From contig CM020618.1 in NCBI GenBank assembly GCA_009829735.1, forward strand, positions 26,450,894-26,514,893: a DNA stretch of 64,000 nucleotides, given 5' to 3'. A program made the translations under genes and the position numbers. This DNA comes from Pyropia yezoensis. Its lineage: Eukaryota; Rhodophyta; Bangiophyceae; Bangiales; Bangiaceae. Numbering within the stretch: position 1 is the first letter of the stretch; every line of letters begins with the position of its first letter. The notes under the pieces are model-generated. The model was not told where the DNA came from, searched no databases, and worked only from the letters and a program-made list of their open reading frames with translations. This document shows positions 20,191 through 30,506 of this stretch, in pieces.

Positions 20191-20985
20191 TCGGCTGGCG
20201 TGCGCCGGTACCAGACGGTATGCGGTATTGAGAGGCGCCCGCGGGCGCGCACGAACAGGTACTGGGACCGGAGGCGCAGCACGCGCGACGACGAGAATGT
20301 CTCCGAAAACGAGGACGATGGCTTCTACTTCAACAACCCCAAAGTGGAGTTGAACGGCTGCTACGCCCCGCTGGAGAAAGATCCGGTCGCCATCGAGCAG
20401 CTCATCGCCAGCTCGCAGTCTTTCCCAGAAAATGACGACGGCAGCGGTGAGATTTTGGTGCTAGGGGTGGGATTTGACGTCGTCGGCGCTTTACAAAACA
20501 CCACGATGACGCAAGCTGTACCGGGTATGACGGCGGATGACGTGCGGAACGCCACGCGTGCGGCATAGACTTTTGCTGTCGACGGGGGCGAGATGCGACG
20601 GCGGAGTGTCACCGCCTACACCGTGTCAGTATCGACCCCGTGCCTGCTTGCGGAGAGGACAGACTTGTTTCCAATCCTGTACGCGTTCATGGGAGAGAAG
20701 CGCGTGAGCCGGGCATTGACCAAGTGGGTGCGTGATCAGCTGGCCGCTGTTTATGCGGCTACGTTTTATGTGCCAGTGGACGGAGTTTCTCCCTCGAACA
20801 GGGATGCGGTGCAGCTAGAGGGTGCTGCGTCTGTGACCGTTGAGGTAGGGCAAGGCCATGGTAGCCGCACTGCGCCGCTGCTCTGGCACCCAGTGCTTCA
20901 TGTGTGTGGTACGTTTCCGTCGACGCTATGTGTGGCGCTGATCGCTGTCGACCGCGCACTTTTGGCAGGGGGGGTGCTGGTATGA
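20191..20985 (+). pseudogene. Mobile-element-like ORF 2, one nonsense codon
   Basis: A continuous frame is interrupted only by TAG at 20566-20568. The first half is acidic (DDENVSENEDDG) with an ordinary folded-looking sequence after it. The second half has an AVDGGEMRRRSVTAYT segment and a hydrophobic stretch (LLWHPVLHVCG). It probably continues ORF 1 in a shifted frame. The frame closes at TGA 20983-20985, where CTG-GTATGA could be a 5' splice site and TTGTTCAG at 21133-21140 a matching 3' site. The phase, however, does not enter the next ORF cleanly. Family not recognised. Confidence 0.4.
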
Positions 20986-21151
20986 TGGACATGCGAGTGC
21001 TGGTATCACAGACGTGGGGGTGCACGTATCACAGCCATGTCGCGCTGCAGCACTGCCTGAATGTTCTAACGCGAGCTCTTTTCGTGTCACACACCTCTGC
21101 TTGGTATGATTGGTCATTTTTTCTCCTTGGGTTTGTTCAGGCGACTTTTGA

Positions 21152-23173
21152 ATGCTCAACAACATCGCCGGTCTTACCGGTGGAAGCGACTTCGGCCGTT
21201 GCCCGTTCCGCGCGGCTTGCCTGTGGGAGGAGTTCTTGCTGCCGCGGGAGCACCTCGTCGAGCGCGAGGACCGCAGTTCGGACGTCGTTGCTGGACAGTG
21301 GGAGCTGGCTGTCATGACGGTCGCCAACTGGGCAGCAGTTGGGAGCGGCGGTCTCGTCACGTTCCGGGAGGGGGAGGCGATGATTCGGTGCTCCTCGTGC
21401 AAGCGCCTCATCCCGTTCTCCTCCGAGCGCGTGGAGGGCAGCGGGGTCGTCTTCTGCAGAGATGCCTTCTGCAATAGGGCCGACCGGCCCGTGCAGCTAC
21501 TGGTGAACATCTCCGATACCGCCATGACGGAGGCATTGAACGCTTGCCGTCGACTGTCAGGTGGCGTTCGCTGCTACCAATTACTACGCGGCTTGCAGAT
21601 CAAGTTACAAGCGCCGGTGCTACATTGTACGGGCAGCATCGCCCAGCTGCTCGTGTACTTCATACTCGCATGCTTGCCCGAAGACAATGCTGTCGCAGCC
21701 CGCCAGGTCATCTCCGCCATTACCGCCAAGGGCAAGGTTGAGAGTTTGTACCTGAGAGAGTTCCGCGAGGCTGTGGCTGCGGCGGTCGCGTGCCACGCCA
21801 TCTTTGCGGAGGACCTGGACAGTGCTCTTTTTGGAATGCTCCAAATTGTGCAGCTGCTCAACGCGGCATGGCGTGCATCGCTGTCGGACCCCACGGATGT
21901 GGACCGCTCGGGGGCGGCTGCGATTGCCCGACTGGCCGCAATGGTCTTGGGGCCGCTATACCTCAACCTCAAGCCCCTGGACCCGGTCAAGAAGGATGCG
22001 AAGGTAACGACGCTGTACATGCACGCGGCGTTGGCGCACGTGCGCCATAGTGTTTCGACCCAGCGAGGAGGGCCAGCTGTTGTTACCGACGACAACATGG
22101 AGGGTCACCTGCGAGGCGTCGGCCGCTTCATCTACAATAATGCCAACAATGCGTCGCAGGCGGCGCTATTTGCGGACCTCGCGGCGGTGCAGGACGCTTC
22201 TGTTGGCTTTGTCACGGCGCGGTCACACCCGTCCTCTTTGGTCTACACGAAGCAAATGCGTATCTGCAAATGCTGGACCAGTCTGTCGCCTGGCGGAGAC
22301 AAGGACTTCTCGGCCCTCCGAAAGGTGGCGGTGGACGCCCCAGAGCTGAGCGTCCTAAACGGCGGAGCGGAGGACATACTCGATGTCAACCTTCCCTTGC
22401 ATCAGCGCACCGACGCCAACGGGCAGCGGCGAACGGAGAGCAACGGTAAGCCCGTTTTGGGAAAGAATGAGACCCTTCGACGGGGGCTTCGTTTTCGTCA
22501 ACGAGTGCTGGATGCGTGCCACTGTGGCAAGCTCGGCGGAAAGAAGAGTCGTCTTGTTGACTTTCTCGTGCAGAAGCGCACGCTCGCCGCTGCCGCTTTG
22601 CAGGCGGCTGCGTCTGCACCACGCGGCAGTGGTGCTGTTCAGGCACCCGCTCAACGAGCAGCAGGACGTGGCCCTCTCCATGCACCTCGGTTCGCCGGCA
22701 GTGGTGCAGCGTCTGACAAGTCCCACGGCGACACGTGCAGCGGCACGTCTGCGTCCAGTGAGGGTGCGATCTCTACAGATCGAGGCCCAGTCGGCGGGCC
22801 GGCAGCCGGCTGTAAGGGGCCGCAGCAGCCCAAGATGAATGCGCGGTCAAGGGTGATCGCTGCCGTGGCGGCGCACGTTCCCCCTCGGTGGGCTCTTGGG
22901 CTGGTTCTGCCCAAGGCTGTTGGCCGTGCAGCGGGTGGGAGGTGGAACGAGGAAGCACCGACCGTCCCTTCCTCCTTTCGTGAGCGCGACGCAGAGTTGC
23001 GGAAGCAGATTGCCGTTATGCGTCTTTTTTTGAAACGCACCCAGACATATGCGTTTGTGTCTTGGACCGTTGCCGAAAAGGTGGCTTGGGAGGATGTACT
23101 GGAGGCGGTGAGGCGTATCCTGGACCGGCTGGTGGCCGTACGCACAGAAGTGGTATTGTCAAGAAGGGTGTGA
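21152..23173 (+). CDS. Mobile-element-like ORF 3 with Cys cluster (unknown family)
   Basis: A 673-residue frame begins at an ATG that follows an in-frame TGA. A cysteine cluster at about residues 78-107 (CSSC, then CRDAFC) could bind zinc. Residues 110-360 are well-mixed and helical, with DDNMEGHLRGVGRF and a YNNANNAS string that look like a conserved core. Residues 430-560 are low complexity (Gly/Ala/Ser). The last 80 residues are a charged helix-like tail. I do not recognise the family. A transposase or accessory protein of a large DNA transposon is the working guess, from the repeat-flanked setting only. Confidence 0.55.
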   Translation: MLNNIAGLTGGSDFGRCPFRAACLWEEFLLPREHLVEREDRSSDVVAGQWELAVMTVANWAAVGSGGLVTFREGEAMIRCSSCKRLIPFSSERVEGSGVVFCRDAFCNRADRPVQLLVNISDTAMTEALNACRRLSGGVRCYQLLRGLQIKLQAPVLHCTGSIAQLLVYFILACLPEDNAVAARQVISAITAKGKVESLYLREFREAVAAAVACHAIFAEDLDSALFGMLQIVQLLNAAWRASLSDPTDVDRSGAAAIARLAAMVLGPLYLNLKPLDPVKKDAKVTTLYMHAALAHVRHSVSTQRGGPAVVTDDNMEGHLRGVGRFIYNNANNASQAALFADLAAVQDASVGFVTARSHPSSLVYTKQMRICKCWTSLSPGGDKDFSALRKVAVDAPELSVLNGGAEDILDVNLPLHQRTDANGQRRTESNGKPVLGKNETLRRGLRFRQRVLDACHCGKLGGKKSRLVDFLVQKRTLAAAALQAAASAPRGSGAVQAPAQRAAGRGPLHAPRFAGSGAASDKSHGDTCSGTSASSEGAISTDRGPVGGPAAGCKGPQQPKMNARSRVIAAVAAHVPPRWALGLVLPKAVGRAAGGRWNEEAPTVPSSFRERDAELRKQIAVMRLFLKRTQTYAFVSWTVAEKVAWEDVLEAVRRILDRLVAVRTEVVLSRRV

Positions 23174-23479
23174 GCGTGAGTTGTTCTCTGTTTAATGCAT
23201 GCCTGGAATGTTCAGTATCTTGCGTGTTGCGCTGCCGTAGTTGTAGCTGGTAGGGTGCCCCATGCTTCCGCTCACGTTCCATACTGCCATGTGGATATCG
23301 TCTGAACTGCTCTTAGTGCGTTTCCATCGGTGGCGTTCATCAGCGGCGGCGCTGCAGCGCCGCCGCTGTTGTCCGTGTGGATTCATGCACTTCAAACGAA
23401 GGACGAGCTATATACGTGTGTCAGGACTCCTTTTCGGCTGCGCGACAGTGGCAACACATTGCCAGTTTTGAAAAGCGAA

Positions 23480-24640
23480 AGTGGAGGGGGTGTGTTGTGC
23501 AGCTGCGCGTCGGCGCGGCCGACCGCCGGCCGTTACCAGAAAGGAACGGCGGTCCGGCATTGTAGCGCCTAGAGCACCTGCCCCGCTGCCGTCGCCGCCA
23601 GGAAGCGGGGCTGGCAGAGCGCAACAACACGAAAAGCAGCGCGGTTCGTCCCCGGACACTGCCACAGACGAGAACGGCCGTCCCTGCCACCAGGAGGGGA
23701 GGGCGGCGTGCTGCCACGCAACAAAGAGAAGAACAGCAGGCCACCTTCGGCCGCCATGGACGACAGCGGCGGCCGGCACCGGCAGCGAGGAAAGGTGACC
23801 GGGAGCCACAACAGAAAGAAGGTAAAGCTGGCAGCGGGCGGCCGCGAGGGAGGAGTGGTGGCGGGGCACCACAGCGGAGATGGAAACGCGGAGGGCTGCC
23901 TGCCGCCGCGAGGGAGGAGTCGTGGCAGGCCACCGTAGCAGCGCGAGCAGGCCGGCCGTCAGCCGGCTGCCACCGTGGACGGAACCGGCCGGCGGCGACG
24001 CCACGGAGGGGGGTGACGGGGCGCCACAGCTGCGAATGCGATTCGGACAGTCACCGGCGGCCGCCAGGGATGAGCGGTGGTGGGGCACTGCAGCAGAGGG
24101 AGCCTGCTGACGGCCGCCGCCAGGGGCGGGACCGGCTGTCGGCGCCGCTAGGGAGGAGGGGCGACGGGTCGCCGCAGCAGCAAAGCAGCATGGCCGGCGG
24201 CCGGCGGCCGCAAGCGAGGCACTAGAGCAGAGGGAGCAATACAGACCGCCGACGGCGGCCGCCACGGGAGGATCCGCATGTCGGCGCTGCTAGGGCGGGG
24301 GGGTCACGGGGCGCCACAGCAGCGAAAAGCAGCTGGGTCAGCGGCGGACAGCCCCGCCAGGAAGGAGTGGTGGTGGGGAACTGCAGCAGCGAGGGCAGGA
24401 AGACAGGAGGCTGGCGGCCGCGAGGAAAGAGGAGGCCGTGGGGCACCGCAGCAACGCGAGCCAAACAGCTGGCCGCCGGGGGCCGCTAGGGAGCAGATCG
24501 GCGCGCGGCACCGCCAGGGAGGAGGCGCGGCACCGCCAGGGAGGAGGCGCGGCGGTGTGAAACAGCTGCTGAAGCAGCGCGGCTGGCCACCGAACTCGGC
24601 TAGGCAGGGACCATAGCGGGAATCGCCAGAGAGTCGTGGT
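23480..24640. repeat. Degenerate minisatellite array, G-rich on the plus strand
   Basis: Units of roughly 60-75 bp share a core close to GCCAGGGAGGAGCGG followed by GGGGCGCCACAGCAGC. I count more than a dozen imperfect copies. The minus strand reads recurring SSLAA and GGR blocks as a result. It starts about 300 bp after ORF 3 and has the opposite strand bias to the array at 17990-19005. Confidence 0.7.
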
Positions 24641-26810
24641 GGGGCGTGCAGCACGCGGGTTGTGGCGGTCTGGTCTGCGTCGAAGCGGCGACGTGCTGAA
24701 GTCGGTTGCGTGGTGGACGCACCACTCACGCGATCCGGGGAATGGAGCAAATAGTTGGACAGTCTTCCGCCAATACACGTTCAGGGCGCCGTTCAGCTTT
24801 CAATTCTACTGTCCTGTGCTGTCTTGAGTCGGGAGGCATGCGCCGCCAAGAATGCAGGTGTGCAGCGCACGTGCTTTTCTGGTGGAGGGCAGCGCACGCT
24901 AGCAGACGTTTGGTGCAAAAGGGAGCACATTTCAAACAGGCTTCTCGCATGTTTCGCTGCATATGGCTCACAAGTCATGCAACGTGGGAGCGCTATACGT
25001 GCAAGGTTGCACGATCTGCACGACAGCTGCAAAACATAAGGGTGATAAAAGACGGGGGAATCGCCGGCGAGAAAAAGTGGCTCGTACGTACCTCGACAAG
25101 GTCGTTCTCATGCTCCTCACAAAAAATGGCGTCTCGCCGGTGATTCTGCCTCCAAGGGGACCGCCAATGCAGCAGACGTGCAATGCAGGGAGGGGAAAAA
25201 AGGCGTTCTCGAACCCCTGAGCCCACGTTGCAGCGCATCTGCAACGGTCGAAAACACGGCTGCACGTCAAATCGTCGGTCTGTAAGGTGCACGGTTTAGG
25301 CCCCACTGCGCAGTAAGAATATGTTCACCCTGTTCACTTTTGTTCCCAGCATGTACTTACACGAACCTTGACCAGACATATTTGCGTGTTCCCAGGCAAG
25401 ACCCCCTTGAGCAACCCTGCTCATGAGCACAATACTTGCGGACTCCCGATGTGTCCGACACTGTTCGCAGACAAGAGACATATACCTCGCCGTCCCTCTG
25501 ACGCGGTCTGCACTGAGCCGAGGCTCTTTTGCTCGACAGCGTGCCGCCCCTCGCCTCCCCACCCTTCCTTTTTTCTCGCGCACGGCTCTTTGTCTTTTTT
25601 CTCGCACGAGCCCCCCCCGCGTAGACGCACGTCACTTTCAATTGCACGCCGCCAGTCTGGGGACGCGGCAGTCGGGCGGGGGGGCCGCCCGCAGCGTGCG
25701 CCGCTGCAGTTGTCAGCACAGCCCGGCCCACTGGCGGTCGCGCGCGGCGCGGGTGGGTGCTGCCAGCTGGCCCATCTTGTGCCTGGCGGTCGTCGGTGGT
25801 GTGGGGCCGGCACCAGCCAGTGTGGCCTGCGCCGCTTCCCCATTGCCCCCTCCATAACCCGTCTTGCTGCCAGCTGGCGGCTCCCATGCCCGCGCCAGCT
25901 TTCCGTACCCTTTGCCACGCTCTTGGGCCCAGGCATTGGTTCGAAGCGGACGCTTCGCACGACACCAGATACGCCTTCAGTCTCCAACCACCCCGTCCAT
26001 ATGGCAAACAATCCCGCCCCACGATGAAGCACGCTCTCCTTGCTCTTGTCCATCTTACTCCCCGCCGATTCCACGCCCCCGCTGTCCCTTTTTCTGCCGA
26101 ACGCGCTCAGGACCTCGCGCCCCTACAGGAGTGGTTGACGGGTACGCCAGGCGCCCGGTTAACCGACCGACACAGGACTCCTCCAACGGGCAGAAGGGGG
26201 GGGGGGGAGGCGGCTTGGCAAAGAAACTGACAGACCAACTGACGCGAGGGGGGAAGGGGGGCAAAGAGACTTGCATCGTTCGCAGCGTGGGCAACGATGC
26301 GCGTCTGGCCAAGTGGGCATGAGCGCCTTCCGGCCCGAACAGCAGTGGGCAACAAGAGAAGCGTCTGGCTGGTGGGCAGAGGCTTCCACCGCCAACTTGG
26401 CGAGTGTGCAGCCATTCCGTTTTTTCGTGCAAGTCTCTCCACGAGGCGTTTCCGCTAAGTCATCTTCTTGTGCCTCAACGGCTGTTGTCAGTCCGGACTG
26501 GCCGCGTCCAGAACGACCAGCTGCAGACAGAGAGCACCTATTGCATGTCTCGCCAATCCCGTCGAGACTCCTCCTCACACCTGAGCACGGTCACTGCGCT
26601 GGACCACGACGAATTCTATTGGCTGGGAAGACCGCAACGACCGGATTCGTTCTGTACTCTCCTGTCGTGTGTGTGGGCGCCCGCGCCCCGACGGAGCCGC
26701 GGGCCGACGCGGCACCCCCACCGCCGCGCGGCAGCCCCGTTCGGCAGGGGGCAAACGCTGCCGCCCGCCGCGACGCCTTAAATTCATCCGTCGACCCCCA
26801 GCGGCCACTC
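24641..26810. other. No confident gene
   Basis: Open frames exist on both strands between about 25357 and 26430 but shadow each other and show no domain, no signal peptide and no consistent codon pattern. Poly-G runs appear near 26195. Confidence 0.45.
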
Positions 26811-28229
26811 GTGCCCCCCCCCCCCCCCCTTCCCCCTTGGCCCTTTCAGCCCCCGTTTAGCGCGGCCAGCCCCCGGCGGCTGATCGCACCCACCCCCCTC
26901 CTCGATGACGCCAGAGGCGTTATTCTCGCGGGAAGGGGGCCAAGTTGACAAGGCACAACCCCCCCCAGCGAACCTTGCCTCGGTGGCAGAAGAGCCGCCC
27001 CAACGGGCCGGCTCCTCCCGACAGCAACGCTTGCCACGCCTTTTGCTCGGCACTCGATAGCTACCCCCGCCCGCCGCTGGGGGGGAGGAGGAAAGGTTGG
27101 GGGCGGACAACTGGTTGGGGGGGCCCCCCACGGGCCTCCACAGGGAGAGGGCGGCAGGGGGACGCGCGCGACCGCAGAGCGGCCGGCTCGCGGCCTGGCG
27201 TGCGCCGCCGACGACGTGCGTCGTCCCAATGCAACGGGCATGAGTCTAAGAAAAGGTGTCGACTCCCCCTCCCGGCGCCCCCACCCCTGCCGCGCGCGCA
27301 ACGTCGGCCTCCCGTCGGGAGCCGACCGAGGCGGCGCAGTGCAGCCCGGCAGGAAATCGGGGGGGGGGGGGTGGCCCTCTGCAGTGCTCTGGCCTCTGGC
27401 TGCAGAGACACACACACACCAGATCTGGTGTGTCCCCACCCCTGCCCCCCCCCCCCCCCCCTGCGTGACGATCATCAATGGATTGGGGATCATTCCCGCA
27501 AAGCGGCGTCGGCGATAGCCAGGGAGGGGGGGGGGGGGGGGCGGGAGGGGGCGAGCAGCCAGGGAGGGGAGGGGGGGGGGGGGGGGGGGCGGGAGGGGGC
27601 GAGCAGCCGGGGAGGGGAGGGGGGGGGGGGGCGAGGAGCCGGGGGCTCGCCTCCCCGCTCCCCCTCTGCCCCGACCCCCCGCCGCCGGGACCCTGCGCGG
27701 GACAGCCGCGGTCGACCGACCGTCCACGGCGGGCGGCGGGACTGGCGTCGGCCGCCGCTGCCGGCGGCGCGACAGGCGGGCACCTGTCGCGCTGGCCGTG
27801 GAGAAGAGAGCGACCAACCCCCCCACCACCTGGGGGGGCCGAGTGGCCAAAGGTGGCGGACCGCAAGCCTCGTCAACGCGCCTCCCCCCTCCTCGTGACC
27901 GCGCGGCTGGCACCCACCGCGCGGGAGGGAGGGGGCGGGGGGGGCGGGCGGTGTGCCTCTTCCCCCCCTTCCACCAAACCTCTCAGACACCCTGTCCCCT
28001 CCCCCTCCTCCCTCCCCCTCCAAGCGCCCCTCGTCCCCCCAGCGTCCCTCTGCAGTCCCGCACGCGGCGACGAGGGACCCTTTGTTGGGGGGGTGGGGGG
28101 GGGGGGAGCAGGGCATGGCGCGGGGGGGGGGGGTGCTGCCGCGCGGCCGCTGCGGCTGCCGCCGCAGCCCCGTTGTCTGGGCGGCCAGGAGCACGCCATG
28201 TTGGTGTTGTTGGCAAGGGGCGGGCTGGG

Positions 28230-28263
<34 letters not shown>

Positions 28264-28790
28264 GGCGGGTTGCCGTCCTCTGCAGAAAGAGGGTGGTGAG
28301 AGGGGGGGGGGTGCCGTCCATAGTGACGGAGGGGGGTGTGGCACGAGACCTGGGGGGGAGAGACGCCGCATGCGCCTACGACTGTGGCCGTGGGGGGGGG
28401 GGGGGGTCGGCCCACAGGGGTGGCCCGCTGCTGCCCCCTTCCCACACCCCCCCCCCCCCCCCTCGACCAGCCATCCTACCCCCCGCCCACCACCCCCTCC
28501 TTGGCCCCCTCCCGACCTGTTCCCACCCCGTTACGGTTTCGTGCCGCCACCGCGGTGGTTTCTGCTGCAGGGGCTTGCCGGCGGCCAATTGAGGGGGGGG
28601 GGGGGGGCGCGAGTGGGGAGCGAAGGAATGGCGTACTGCCGTACGGGAAGGGAGGGCCATCCGGGGACTACCCTCAGCGGGGGCACGCCAGTGTCTGTTT
28701 CTGTCTGAACAGCCCGTTGGGAGGGAGAGGTGGGCCGGGGGTGGGGGGGGGGGGGGGGGGGGTGGCAGGGGGGTGAGCGCCACACCCACA
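26811..28790. repeat. Poly-G/poly-C tract cluster with 48-bp repeats
   Basis: Dense homopolymers: 16 C at 26814-26829, 16 G at 27526-27541, 19 G at 27571-27589, 13 G at 27619-27631, 32 G at 28231-28262 and 20 G at 28743-28762. Around 27542-27640 a unit beginning CGGGAGGGGGCGAGCAGCC repeats with a 48-bp period. Long Gly or Pro frames are produced on both strands and are not taken as genes. Confidence 0.85.
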
Positions 28791-29024
28791 GGCGCTGGCT
28801 GACTCGTGGCGCAGGGGGCGGCGTGGCGCCAAGGGGCAAGCACGAGGTGGGCGTTGGGGTGGACAGGCTGGCCGCTGGGGGGGCGGCTGGGGCGTTGGGT
28901 GGAAGGCGGGACCTGGCGGGGCGGCTGGGGCGGTTGGGGCGGTTGGGCGGTTGGAGGATGGGCGACGGCAGTACAAAAGGCTGGCAGATGCTGGCTTGAC
29001 CTTGGGAGACAATCGACGCCGCCT

Positions 29025-29110
29025 CCACATCCCGCCTCATCCCGCCTCACCCCGCCTCATCCCGTCGCTTCCCGCCTCCTCCCGCTCCTCCGGTCTCCTC
29101 CCTCATCACC
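29025..29110 (+). repeat. Decamer-like CCCGCCTCAT repeat upstream of the secreted-protein gene
   Basis: CCCGCCTCAT and close variants (CCCGCCTCAC, CCCGTCGCTT, CCCGCCTCCT) follow one another in tandem. It lies 250-340 bp upstream of the ATG at 29366 and could be promoter sequence, but nothing proves this. Confidence 0.6.
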
Positions 29111-29365
29111 CCGCGCGACCCTGTCTCACACCGTCCGTCCCTGCCCAAACGTTGACCCGCCTCATCCCGCGTAGCTGCGGCTCCTTCCCGACGTCATTGC
29201 CAAGCCTGCCCCCTCCAAGCCGCTCCCCGCCCGTCCACCCGGCGTCCCGCCTTCGGCGTCCCGCCCGGTTGGCGTGCCCCAGCCACCCCCCCGCCCCCCT
29301 CTCTCCGACGCAAGGCCGACAACGACACCCAGAAGGCGACGGCGGCAGCGGCACGTGTGGGTGCC

Positions 29366-30172
29366 ATGGCTGCCGCAACGGCCGTCTGTGCGGCGCGGCG
29401 GGGGGTGGCCCTGGCGTTCGTGACCGTGGTGGTGGTGCTGACCACCGCCGCCGCCGCCGCCTGGGGTGCCCCGGCCGGCGCTGGGACGACCACTCCCGCC
29501 ACCGCAGCCCGCGCAGACGCGGCGACCGCTGGGCTGGTCGAGGCGGCTGGCGCGGGGGTGGCGGATGTGGACAGCATGGTCTCCCTGCGGGCGCCCAGCA
29601 AGCGGTGGGTCAAGGGAACGATCAAGGAGGGGGTCAAGCCGGCGTCCAAGCAGTGGGTCAACCCCGTGGCCAACAAGTGGACTCAGCCAGCCGTCAAGCG
29701 GTGGACCGAGCCAGTCGCCGAGCAGGCGGTGAACGGGCGGGTCAAGCCCGTGTCCAGGGCGCGGGCGGCCAAGGGCGGCTCGTCCCCTTCCCGCGGCGGG
29801 TGCTCTACCGTCCTGCACCACCTCAAAGAATTCTACACCCTGTCGTGGGGGCTGGCCATGCTCGACCCCACCGCCGGCCGCGCGTTTGGCATCTTCCTCG
29901 CCGCCCGCGGCCACGCAGCCGCGTACGTGAGGAAACACCCCTCGTCCCCCACCACCGTGTGTGAACTGAACGGCCTGAATGTGAGGCTGGCACCGCGGGT
30001 GGTGGCGATTGTGAGAGCGCACCGGAACCGCCGTGGGAAGCTGCCCCCGGGGGGAAGGTATCGCGTCATGAGCCGCGCTGAGCGGGCGGCAATGGCGCGC
30101 GTGTTGCGCGTGCCGCTGCAGACGGGCGTACCCAAGTACATGCTGCCCAAGCGGGTGCCCATGATTCTCTGA
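29366..30172 (+). CDS. Small secreted or endomembrane protein, unknown function
   Basis: The ATG at 29366 has a good context (GCCATGG). The first 36 or so residues form a signal peptide: short basic start with ARRG, then a long Val/Ala/Thr hydrophobic core ending in small residues near WGAPAG. Residues about 75-125 contain four spaced Trp repeats (KRWVKG, KQWVNP, NKWTQP, KRWTEP). The C-terminal 120 residues look folded and basic, with CSTVLHHLKEFYTLSWG, a Gly/Ala segment and a PKYMLPKRVPMIL end. The length is 268 residues. No family recognised. ATTAAA at 30318-30323 may serve as its poly(A) signal. Confidence 0.65.
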   Translation: MAAATAVCAARRGVALAFVTVVVVLTTAAAAAWGAPAGAGTTTPATAARADAATAGLVEAAGAGVADVDSMVSLRAPSKRWVKGTIKEGVKPASKQWVNPVANKWTQPAVKRWTEPVAEQAVNGRVKPVSRARAAKGGSSPSRGGCSTVLHHLKEFYTLSWGLAMLDPTAGRAFGIFLAARGHAAAYVRKHPSSPTTVCELNGLNVRLAPRVVAIVRAHRNRRGKLPPGGRYRVMSRAERAAMARVLRVPLQTGVPKYMLPKRVPMIL

Positions 30173-30506
30173 GCTGGGCAGAGGGAGGAGAGAGGGGGGA
30201 GGAGGCACGCGGCACGCGCGCCACATATAGGGCCGTAGGTAGGAGAGGTAGAAGGAAGGGCGCGGCGCCGGATGGTGAGGGTGGGCCCCGCTTGCCCCCT
30301 GCGACAGTCAGGGCTGCATTAAACATTGAATCGACTGACCTTGTCCTTGACTTTGCTCCACGACTGACCCTGGCGAACGACGAGAGACCGCCTTCCCCAC
30401 AGCAAGCTCGTCCATACTGCACGGGCTCATGGTCGACCACCGCGCCCATTCCAAAGAGGCGAGGGGGCGCCAGACGGCAACCTGCACCACCCGGTATGCG
30501 CCGCCG
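30173..30506. other. Convergent intergenic region
   Basis: It separates the plus-strand secreted-protein gene from the minus-strand beta-propeller gene. It contains ATTAAA at 30318-30323 and purine-rich strings. Nothing else is identified. Confidence 0.5.

Noticed and set aside
23408-24265. 285-residue minus-strand Ala/Ser/Pro frame
   Set aside because: It follows the period of the minisatellite array and has no non-repeat part.
23480-24640. Possible CRISPR-like array
   Set aside because: Units are degenerate and contiguous with no unique spacers, and the genome is eukaryotic.
25935-25965. TTCGA-containing hairpin considered as part of a tRNA gene
   Set aside because: No cloverleaf can be drawn around it. 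No tRNA or rRNA gene was found anywhere in the window.
26846-28371. Long Pro or Gly frames on both strands
   Set aside because: They exist because poly-G/poly-C runs contain no stop codons. No other coding evidence.
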